DNA from: Bugulina stolonifera
Lineage: Eukaryota; Bryozoa; Gymnolaemata; Cheilostomatida; Bugulidae
NCBI GenBank assembly: GCA_935421135.1
Contig: OW285195.1
Span: forward strand, 12,120,391-12,184,390
Direction: 5' to 3'
Length of the DNA: 64,000 bases
Part shown: positions 48,101-58,600 of the stretch, one piece after another
Layout: every line of letters starts with the position of its first letter
Position numbering within the stretch: position 1 is the first letter of the stretch
The notes under the pieces: model-generated
What the model was told of the DNA's origin: nothing
Databases searched by the model: none
Seen by the model: the letters and a program-made list of their open reading frames with translations, nothing else
Made by a program: the position numbers and the translations under genes

Positions 48101-48227
48101 AATGAAACATATAACAGTAGTCATCAGATAAAACCCATGATGTAGCACAACAGCTAGAGTCAGTTGTAGAAGATATACATATAAGTATTTCCTTTAGAAA
48201 TAGTAGTACACTCAACCAGCCTAGCAT
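45112..48227 (-). CDS. Secreted C-type lectin / Ser-Thr stalk / apple-like protein, paralogue
   Basis: Three exons on the - strand: 48227-47981, 46342-46100 and 45572-45112, phases 1 and 1, 316 aa. The leader MLGWLSVLLFLKEILICISS is a good signal peptide. The lectin half is CCATSWVLSDDYCYMFHS then AVLASARSEETRSF; exon 2 adds HYWMDDSTELDVAAS and EFFCQKPSLC; exon 3 has an eight-residue stalk repeat (STSTAGTT, STSTAGTF, STSTAGAK) and the cysteine module CSLEPGHFKFKRQENCEGLN..ECYGFGISRSNVCLLFD. Exon 2 is exactly 243 nt in both paralogues and the intron phases agree, so they arose by duplication. The exon-1 donor (GATGCC|GTATGT) is the least certain junction. Intron 1 contains solo LTR copy C. A secreted recognition role is inference. 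Confidence 0.75.
47129..47852 (+). mobile_element. Solo LTR copy C (antisense in lectin paralogue intron 1)
   Basis: 724 bp in the sense orientation of the family: starts TGTAATAG, ends CCATTACA, flanked by ATAT. TATATAA at 47514-47520 and AATAAA at 47557-47562 mark U3/R; the U5-like part is about 290 bp. The 5' portion diverges from copy A. No primer-binding site follows. Confidence 0.78.
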
Positions 48228-48745
48228 TCTGACTTCTGAGAACTAAGTCTAAGAAATTTTCAACCAAATTTAGCACTGAAAATGACACTGGGAGCTGGTT
48301 TGGGTTGACCAGCATCAATTTGTCGAGTAAGATGGAGCTTTCCTTAGCTACACAGGATGCATACAAATATTGATTATATCGCCACTTTAACTTGTTATTG
48401 TAAGTGATATCTGTATTGAACAAAGTAAATTACACAATGAAATCTTTTCTGGAGCAACTTTTAATATTCAATCTCAACACTAACTTAAATGAAGTAAGTA
48501 ATTAGCGTAAAGATACTATTTATGTAGCATAGGGTCACTGAATATGTTTTGTGATGCGCTTTGGTAAAACATAAAATCATTCTTTCATGGTGTGATAACT
48601 TCTGTAAGAATCATCTATTCAACATTTACACCCTTACATCTATGACTGTAATTGAAAAGATTGTATCAGATTAGCAGAGGAAAATATCATGGGTGCGACT
48701 CGAACACATTTGTAGTATGTGGTTGTGCATACAATAGAAGTACAA
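48228..48745. other. Upstream flank of the - strand lectin gene
   Basis: No coding exon can be supported. Its promoter should lie here, but no clear TATA or CCAAT arrangement was seen on the - strand. Confidence 0.35.
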
Positions 48746-48749
48746 TTTA

Positions 48750-49070
48750 TATATACATGTATATACACATGTATACACACATGTATATACACATGTATAC
48801 ACACATGTATACACACATGTATATACACATGTATATGCGCATGTATATACGCATGTATACACGCATGTATACACGCATGTATACACGCATGTATACACGC
48901 ATGTATACACGCATGTATACACGCATGTATACACGCATGTATACACGCATGTATACACGCATGTATACACGCATGTATACACGCACGTATACACGCACAT
49001 GTACACATATACACATGTATATACACATGTATATGCACATGTATACACATGTATACAACTTGTATAACAC
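48750..49070. repeat. 12-bp satellite (ACACGCATGTAT)n
   Basis: About 26 near-identical 12-bp units. The centre is ACGCATGTATAC-type, and the flanks change to ACACATGTATAT-type. The period is a multiple of three, which leaves long open frames on both strands that read as Cys-Ile-His or Met-Tyr-Thr repeats. These are artefacts of the satellite. Confidence 0.92.
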
Positions 49071-49079
49071 ACATGTAGT

Positions 49080-50180
49080 GTCATGTGGCAGTACCTATTC
49101 TGCTACACTTACACTTTCTTGTTATTTGCACCTTTTCATCAACTCTTATTTGTAGTGCGATTCAAGACTACATCTTCCAACACCACAACTGTATTTCTCC
49201 TGCGAATTGTTATTTTTTTGCACGAAAAGGCAGGCAGATCTCCATTATTTATTACTATATATTTAAGATAGATAATACATAAACACATAGACAATGAAAC
49301 CTATGGTCACCAGATATGATATTTTAACAGCTAAGTTGGTTGTTATACATAATACGTAGTTTGTTTATCTATTTATTTATTTATCTGTTCTTCATTGACA
49401 AGTATACACTAACTCAAACCAAGTTTAGCAACAGAATGACATTTGTTGAGGTCAATAACACATCCTGAAGCCAGCCAATGGATGTTTACAATCCATTATA
49501 TCAAACAAAACCTGAAATAAAAGTAAATTAGATTCCATGAGGGATCTTGAAGAATATACCGTCCTCTCCCCTACTATAGTGAGAATAACTCCCCGTAAGC
49601 GCCCAGATAAGGCAGCCAATTCAGAGAAACCAACACTAACCATGCAAGAGTAGGTAACTCCATATCTATTAGGCTATATTAGAATAAGTACTATTTGTAC
49701 TTATTCTAATGTAGCCTAGTAATGTTATTAGAATTAAGTGCGAATATTGCACAGTGCACTGCAGCGGTAAAATACAGTTTGTGCAATTTAAAATAAAGTG
49801 TTGATGGGTGTATTGTATATTCTATGTGAAAATACAGGAAGAGTCTAAACAGCCTAGAAGTGGCCAACTACGGCTGCCACGTGCCAAACATCAATTCATT
49901 TCAATAAAGTGATGAATATGTGGAAGTATTAGTGACACTCCACTATTCTATCTGTATCTGGTTATCTCTACTGTCTGTCACTATGATTTATTGCTCACCA
50001 CTACCACCCATTTATTCAACATTGAATGTATTAGCAGGATTTTATAACTAATGTTGCATATAGCTTCTTATTTAGTCATGAGATCTTAGTATTTCATTCG
50101 GTTTTTTACTCATTTGTCATCCATCTACCAATTTCTAATAAAAATAATATCGTCCACGACTGGACCCTTTAAAATAAATT
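49080..50180. other. Intergenic, no gene recognised
   Basis: Short AT-rich frames only. A - strand frame of 63 codons at 49,452-49,643 has no recognisable motif. A short palindrome (AGAATAAGTACTATTTGTACTTATTCT) sits near 49,681. Confidence 0.4.
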
Positions 50181-50186
50181 CATGTA

Positions 50187-50352
50187 CAGTGAAACTTGCT
50201 TAATTCAAACTCCAAGGGACCACTACAATATTGGTTTGAATTAGGCCTGAGTTTGAATTATACGGTCACTTGAAATCATTATATAGTGCTCAGCAGGGAC
50301 CAAGGCTAATAGTTTGAACTAACCAAGTTTTTGAATTAGGCAAGTTTCATTG
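50187..50352 (+). mobile_element. Short pogo/Tc1-like MITE
   Basis: Begins CAGTGAAACTTGCTTAATTC and ends GAATTAGGCAAGTTTCATTG, imperfect inverted repeats flanked by TA. It shares the CAGTG(G/A)AACTTG terminus with the 39,077 element but is only 166 bp. Confidence 0.8.
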
Positions 50353-50816
50353 TATTTTGAAAGCGTCACTGCTATTGTATGTTCATAGTGTCCTTGGAGT
50401 TGTGTCGCATGTTTGGACATTTGGACTATTGGAACACCACATGACAAAGTATAAGAGTGAGTTATAAGGAATCTATAATTTGATATGGATCCATTTAAAC
50501 ATACTGGCAGCTACAAATTTGTGGTTTGTCAACTTTCATGAAATTGGCCTATTGCCAATGTACATGTATTTTATATGCATTTATGTATATTATGTATTAA
50601 TTGTGCATATCTAGTGGCAAAACATGGACAGCGGTATAACAGACTAACATTGGTATCCAAAAGTAAAGCCTATTTATATATCTCTCTCTGCATCAAATGT
50701 CAAGTTCTGTCTGGGACATAATCACAGCTGAATGCCAGATAATAGATTAATCGGCTCTAGTTTAGCCAGAGCTTCATTGTACTACAATATACCAATGTTA
50801 GTTGGTGCGTGCAACA

Positions 50817-50974
50817 CTCCGCCCCCTTATAACCTAGAGATAATATATATTTTGTGCTAATTTGTGTAATGAGCAGGTTAAGATGATATAGATCTGATAT
50901 TCACAACCTGTACAGAGTTTGGAGTGAAAAGTTGAGGGAGCTCGTTCTCAAGTATCTCACTGCCTAAAGACTAG
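50817..50974 (+). promoter_or_regulatory. Possible promoter and untranslated first exon of the FHL gene
   Basis: A GC box (CTCCGCCCCCTTATAACC) is followed about 140 bp later by AAAGACTAG|GTAAGTAG, a consensus donor at 50975. The FHL start codon lies 8 nt after an acceptor at 55,602, so a distant 5' UTR exon must exist. This is one candidate only, and it would imply a 4.6-kb intron. Confidence 0.22.
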
Positions 50975-51387
50975 GTAAGTAGTCCTACACTGCTAGTACA
51001 CCATGTACTCTTAGCATGGAGTCAGTTCTTTACTCCACAATTGGCCAGTAGTAGCACATTATATTTTCAGGTTTGAATGCATGCTCTGAGCCATGTTCAT
51101 ATGTTTATATTATTTTACTAGGAAGAATGGAACTTTTTCATTCATTTTGAAGTTTATGACGTAGTGCTTTGTTACACGTACAGTGGAATGAAACATACAT
51201 TTAGTTCACTGGAATGCAAGTTTTAAAATGTTCACAGATTTATTAGCCACAAGGGTGTGTGGATTAGAGGTACAAACATTCACCATTTATTATTTATTTA
51301 TTATCTATTTCTCTGTTATTGTACATGTAAGAAATTGGTTCTACATTGTAATCCCAACAAGTAGGCTACGATTAGGTGTAATATATG

Positions 51388-52068
51388 TGTACATATACAC
51401 TGCATCTACACTGTACATGTACACTGCATCTACACTGTACATGTACACTGCATCTACACTGTACATGTACACTGCATCTACACTGTACATGTACACTGCA
51501 TCTACACTGTACATGTACATACTGCATCTACACTGTACATATACACAGCATCTACACTGTACATGTACACTGCATCTACACTGTACATGTACACTGCATC
51601 TACACTACACATGTACACTGCATCTACACTACACATGTACAGTGCATCTACAATGTACATGTACAGTGCATCTACACTGTACATGTACATACTGCATCTA
51701 CACTGTACATGTACATACTGCATCTACACTGTACATATACACAGCATCTACACTGTACATGTACACTGCATCTACACTGTACATGTACACTGCATCTACA
51801 CTACACATGTACACTGCATCTACACTACACATGTACAGTGCATCTACAATGTACATGTACAGTGCATCTACACTACACATGTACAGTGCATCTACAATGT
51901 ACATGTACAGTGCATCTACACTGTACATGTACATACTGCATCTACACTGTACATGTACATAATGCATCTACACTGTACATGTACACTGCATCTACACTGT
52001 ACATGTACACCGCATCTACACTGTACTTGTACACCGCATCTACACTGCACTTGTACACTGCATCTTGC
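51388..52068. repeat. 24-bp satellite (CTGCATCTACACTGTACATG-based)
   Basis: About 28 units of 24-26 bp with core ACTGCATCTACACTGTACAT. Variant units (CTACACTACACATG, CTACAATGTACATG) recur in the same order twice, so there is a higher-order duplication of about 180 bp. Long open frames through it on both strands are artefacts. Confidence 0.92.
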
Positions 52069-52079
52069 AGTATAGCTAA

Positions 52080-55000
52080 CCACTTCGACAGTTAATGAAC
52101 TTGAAAAATATTAACACTAAATTTTAATTTAATTGAATCAATTGCTAAATTTTCTAGTAGGAAGGTAAACTAATCACACAGGATTTTTGTATGAAATAAA
52201 AGCCTGTGCACCCACAAACTATTTTCATAACTGTAGCGGGCTTAAATACCTGCAAATGTGTGTAGAAATTTTGATACATACTGTTTACAGGAGCTTAGGC
52301 TACCACCTGGTGTTAGAGTATTATTGCTAAGTGTATTAAATATTCATAGCAACAAAAAACAAATTAGAATTTTGCTCCTTATATTATATTGGAGACATCC
52401 CGTCATATATGCACATGTAATAATAGGGCTGGAAATTTCAAATAATAATAAAAGCCAACAGTATAAAAATAGCATCAGTAAGACAACCAAAACACCAATG
52501 CAGAACTGAATGGTACAAGTTCAATATCTTTAGTAGTTACTTCTTACTAGCCAGCTATATTATATTATATTTTAGCAGTTAGTTATTCTAACATCGTATA
52601 GGATATGGAAGACTAAAATAGTCCTAATCCTCTGCAGCATGTAAAGCTCCTGGTGATTAAATCATCATCTATCAACATACCTCTATCAATCACTTGGATG
52701 GGAGCACAAGTTTTACTGTTGCTTGCAGACAGGTCTTGCGACCAAAGAAATTTATTTATCGTGAGGTCCAAACACCCACCCACTCTCAAAACTTGGAGCA
52801 AAGTTTAAATTAAAACCAACTAATTTTGATTCCAGATAAAATTAGCTTTTTTACAAAATGATCCAGGTGCTGGTACCAAACTATTGACAAGGATAACAAA
52901 TGATTCTGGTAATATATTTGAAATGTGCCTTAACTAAACAAATAACTAGTCCTTCTACAGGAACCGTGTAACACTGGGTTCTAAGATCGCTATTTGGATT
53001 TCACAACCCCTTGGACTGATGTACCTGAAATCGGCAAATAAAAAGTTTCTAAGATTTCTGATTGACATAGACCAAAAGCTCTAACAAACTAGAAATTTGC
53101 TAGTTCTGGATTCTCACCAAAAGCTGAGCACTGTGCTAGGCTTGGGTCGGCTCGTTCTAGCATCTAATAAGTCAGAATATCTTGCAAAAAATTATCTGTT
53201 GCTAAAACTTCAGTTGGGAAGAGCTCTACCAGGAGCAGATAGAGACTGCTCTTGCCTGTAATGACTAACAATATCAGTAGAGGATATCCTGTGGGAAATG
53301 TGAGCTATTCCTGTTTTATAGTAAAATGATTACTAGAGGAGTCGTCCGTGTACTCATGGCTTTAGGAGAGACTGTAGTAGCTAGATTGTTACACATATCA
53401 AATATTTAAAAGACTACATTTTGGTGAAAATGGTATTCTGATATAATATACTCAGTGTTAGGAATTATCAAGCCAGTTCTATGAGTAAACATACACATAT
53501 AGTATTACATGTATTTTTATTTTATTTGCAAAATTATAATGCATTCAGGTATAAACATAATAGTATTGTTTTGCCATATGATAATTATTTGGAAGGCCTG
53601 ATTAGTCCACTCAATGGAACGCTGTAAGTGTTTGTAAGTTGATTAGTACCACTATATCCTTGCGAATTTCCCAATATTCAATTAGCGAAAATAAATCATC
53701 TTAAACATTAAATAATTATTACAGGAATGAAGCTCCTAGCAATAAGTCTAATTATATCCAGTAATTAAAACCCAGACAGTGTGTATTGAATGCATTGCAA
53801 AACTTCCAACTTACAGAACAATAAAGGTAGAGCGTGATATTTTAGGAAAGTATTAACACTCTGCTTTATACAGGTTGGGGATTATCCTTCCCCTAAAATA
53901 TAGATGGGAAGTCTGAGACCAGGGGCTATTTCTATCTACACTGTAACTATCTACAAGCATGTAGGATGGGTCGACATGTATTAGTAGCTACAATCAAAGT
54001 GTATACACTGTATATAAATTACATGTAATCCCATAAATATATCATTACACTGCTCAAGCTTTTTATAGTATACAAGTGTACATTATACTGTTGATTACAC
54101 TATCTATTGCCAGTAGTTGTATAATATTTTATTTATAAAGATGGTTTACTCTACCAGTGAAAGTCTTGTACTACATATTTCAATATTACTATGAACTATG
54201 TATTACTATGTAGGCTACTATGTGCACGTATTACCAATATTATAGCTGAAAATAACCCTCTACAGTCCACATACAGTAATTCTATGGAATGTGTTACAGG
54301 AAATACGGGTTACTTTAAATGTGTTATAATTCTATTATTTAATAGGTGTACTTGTATGTATAACATAGTAATAGCAAAGTTATAAATTTTGTTGGTTCTG
54401 TTTTCAATTAATTTATAGATTGTATAAAAAGCTGGGGCTGATTGTGTTCTCTGAATAAGCTCTTGGAAATACAAGCAGAACTTTACAGTTACAGAGTAAT
54501 AGAGTCTCTATTCCATAAACATACACATGCAAGTACAGATAACCACAGCACACAGCATTTCATAGAAATTAGAATATTTTCTTTATACATAATGTAAATT
54601 TATTGAATTTAAACTAATTAGCTATTCATTTTGCATAGAGTTGGATATTAGTAGCTTAGTTGTAAAACCCCAACAGTATAATGTAGAACTAAATAACATA
54701 AGATATTGATTGGTCTACTGCCCGCAGCCTGTATACATGTATATTATGCAATTAATTGAACTGTCAGGATATACAAAGTGTGTCCTTAGGTTGTTAAACA
54801 GAGTCTTGCACGCAGATAGAGTAAAGTATTCATCACAGAGTGATTCACTTTTGGCTTGTGTAGGCCCCCTTGTCTACCTCATCTTACAGCCATGTCACTG
54901 AGGAATGTCTAGCGCATACGATGTAGCAATGAAGAGGGGGTGGAAAGTTTTATATACAAGTAATATACATGTAGGCTCATTATCATAGAGCTGGTTAATT

Positions 55001-55600
55001 AATGCAACAAGTATTTTCTGGTTCAGATAGACAAGTGGACAATTTGACAGGCTATATTGCCTAAAATATGCACTGTACCATGGAATCCAGCCCCAAAGAT
55101 TTCTGTGGGACTGTATGCTACTACAGTCTTGGGAAGTATTACCCTTTTGATAACACAAATTGCCAGGTGCTAATATATTTCTGTGAGTCACTAATTGATA
55201 TTTTTATGTCATATATTATCATTTTGATATGATTAATAATAATATACAAGTAGGGTCTACCATTAAATGTAACTAATAATAGAGTGGGCAGTGCAGTGAA
55301 GTACCCAGATGTACAAAATGATTGAACTTTTATACCTTTACAATTCACAAGTTGAAAAGCGTGCAAGCAGAATCATGTTGAAAACATTTCATGTTTTCAA
55401 ATTTCTAGATAACACGTTTTTATCCAACATCTATCTAATGATGTCATCCGTTGACTTCATGTTGTTATTCAGAGAAAGCACTAGCCTGTATTTCAACGTA
55501 TCGAAAATACCAACTGCAGTAATTGGTATATTTGATGCATGACTGTATAATCTGTATAATAGTTGCCTATACTATTCTACTTCTACATGTACTGGTATTG
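52080..55600. other. Gene-poor AT-rich stretch upstream of the FHL coding region
   Basis: No exon with family motifs found on either strand. If the distal promoter is correct, this is FHL 5' intron sequence. Confidence 0.4.
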
Positions 55601-55610
55601 CAGCTTCAAC

Positions 55611-58600
55611 ATGTCTACTACTGTGTGCACCAGTTGCCTGGATTCTCTAATGGGAAAACGCTATGTTTTACGGGACGACAAGGCAACCTGCCTTAAATGC
55701 TATGAGACTAAGTTTGCGAACAAATGCCACAAATGCAGAACTGCTATAGGAACTGGGTCTAAGGTACGTTACCAGTTTATAATAATGCACTATTTGCCAC
55801 AGATCTGTAAGAACATCTATACAATATAATATGTATAATATATTAGGTGAATGCTACCTTTAGATCGTTTCCTGGTAGATATCCTAAGCTTTTCAGTGAA
55901 CATCTTGGCAGATTTCTGAGAATCTTAAGTTATTAGTCATCATGGGGTTGGTGAGAGTGCAACAAGTGCTCTTGTGTGCTGAAAGTATGATTTTGGGAAT
56001 TACTAGTGGACTGGTGCATGCTCCAGCACACAGATTGGGAATTTCACTGAAATCCGGTTTCCTAAATGAGTAGGTATTCATGTACATGACCTGGTGGAGT
56101 GTCGTAGAATATGTAAATGCGGAAGCTACATTATTTTTAACTCGTGGGTCAATCCAGGTCAGTCAGCTGTTCATTCAATCAGTTGGTCACCCAAGCAAGG
56201 CAAAACAACATGGTGGGTTTTGGTGTTCGCAATTGAACCAAGTTCACTTTCTTGCAGTAGTAATGCAGGCTCTACTTGTCTGGGTGCTGATCTACTTACC
56301 ACACCTTTCTCGGTTCATCAACTTTTGAGTATTTATTTTATTATCTGAGTTCTTATAAATAACTTAGAACTAGATCTAATAAGACTATCATAGTTGAACA
56401 GAAGAATTATCTCTTATGCCAGACTAAGCCTCCGTTAATATCCCAAAGACGCAGTAGGAAAGTAGGCCCATAAATTAAATCGATTGCATACTTTCAGCTA
56501 TTAGTAATGTTACAGATTAAAATTACTAATATAACCAAGTGGATAAGAAATTCTCCCTGCTGCCTGCATTGTGTTGCAATATGATTATTAACAGCAGCAG
56601 GCCCAATTATCAAATTAATGTACATGTAGTACATAATGCATATTACATAATAACTATATTAAATAGGTGTACATATCATATGCTGTGTAGGTAGCTAGGT
56701 ACATAACCAATACAACAAACAGAATACATGCAAAATTCATACTTGTGCAGTAGTATTAAAATTACATCATCATTATATACAGTGTCTTAGTTGATCACTA
56801 ATGCACGTTGTAAATTTTACAGGAACATTTACAACTCCGAGTGATGGGGACTCCTCAATTCGTTGTTGTTATCGTAGGGAGACAAGTCCTGAAATTTTGG
56901 AATAAACTAAAAAACTTCAATTTGGCAAAACATTGCAGTCAATAAATAAACATAGTTTCTCGTTACTCTAATTTAGGCAACAACTACATTTACTGGTATT
57001 TTGGGGAATAGTTGTCTGGAAGATAAACTAAACTTTACTAAAATCTACTGTTGACTGTTTAGTAATCTACAATAAAGTTAGGAGCACAGGCTTAACAATA
57101 CATGTACTGTGTGTATAGTTACTATTATAATACCTATATGTCTACTAATAGTACCTAATATCCAGGAGTGTTGGCTATGTTCCCTATATCTAAAAATTAC
57201 ATCTGTATTATAATAGCCATTAACTAGATAATTATAGATACGGAAAGGTTTCTATATTGGAGAATAAGAAGTTGATATTATATAGATAAAGGTCAAATCC
57301 ACTAAATACTAGGCCTACACGTTTCCTATGTTAACAAGAATATCATGTTATAGCCTATTACACCATAATTGTATTCAGTTAAAGCTGCTCACTAAACAAT
57401 ATGCTGATAAAAGTATATTGCTTAGCCCTAATTTCTTACTTTTCAGAAATTTGCAGGTGAGGGACTCAGTGTAGCACAGCCTTAGTGCTACCACATTGTC
57501 TATAGACAGTAAATTTAGCTGTAGCATATAAAAAGATTGCATAAAAACATGTTTGCCTTCAGCTTCTTGTTGGCTATATGTACATTTATATACATGTAGG
57601 TATAAGCTGAGCTCACTAGCTACGCAAAATTTGCCTGCAAGTTGTTAGCAAAGGCCAAGACAATTCCGATGATGAAAGCATACATACATACAGCATACAG
57701 TATTACTGTACATGTATATTCATGTGTATGGCTTGTACTGCCAGTGCCTACATGTAGGTCTACATGAAGTGTATAAGAACTTAGGTTATTACTTTGTACA
57801 TGAAGTGTATAGGAACTCAGGTTATTACTTTGTACATGAGGTGTATAGGAACTCAGGTTATTACTTTGTACATGAAGTGTATAAGAACTCAGGTTATTAC
57901 TTTGTACATGAAGTGTATAGGAACTCAGGTTATTACTTTGTACATGAGGTGTATAGGAACTCAGGTTATTACTTTGTACATGAGGTGTATAGGAACTCAG
58001 GTTGTTACTTTGTACATGAAGTGTATAGGGACTCAGGTTAGCTACTTTGTACATGAAGTGTATAGGAACTCAGGTTATTACTTTGCTCAAGTCACCAGAT
58101 TAACATGTCTTATTCTCCGCCCCTCCAGGATGTGACATACAAAGATGAACACTACCACGAGAACTGCTTTCTCTGTTCGTGCTGCAACAACACTCTAGCC
58201 AACACACAGTTCTTAACCCATGCTGGCTCTCTGGTGTGCGAGGCCTGTTTCAACAGCAACTTTGCAGAGCAATGTGACTCATGTAACAGAATATTCAAAC
58301 ATGGTGAGTGCAGATACTGAATGACTACTTTTCTCACTTGGCAAGTAGAAAATAAAAGAGCCAGATTCAAAAATTGTACTAAAACGAGCTACTCAGTACA
58401 AAATGTGCAATGCCCTTCGACACACAATTCTTTATTGACACTCAGTAACAGACAGTGTCCGATGATCAACATTGAAACTAGTCTCCGGTGTACATGTACT
58501 GCGGTACACAATGCATATCTTACGATGACTTTTTTTGGCATACATATTACTAAAAATTCCGCAACAAAAATAATGTACGCCTGATAGTTAATATTCTACG

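Noticed and set aside
48690..48710. GTTCGAGTCGCACC (- strand) as a tRNA 3' half
   Set aside because: No paired arms or A box nearby; too little for a tRNA or SINE call.
48640..49155. Long frames on both strands rich in Cys-Ile-His or Met-Tyr-Thr
   Set aside because: Translation of a 12-bp satellite, whose period is a multiple of three.
49452..49643. 63-codon - strand frame with a possible internal acceptor (TTTATTTCAG)
   Set aside because: No recognisable motif and no partner exon found; could not be supported as a gene.
51228..52095. Frames of up to 244 codons rich in His-Cys-Thr or Ala-Ser-Thr-Leu-Tyr
   Set aside because: Translation of a 24-bp satellite.
57620..58135. Repetitive frames (HEVYRNSGYYFV and - strand SNNLSSYTPHVQ)
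   Set aside because: Translation of a 36-bp intronic minisatellite; no splice signals join them to FHL in a meaningful way.
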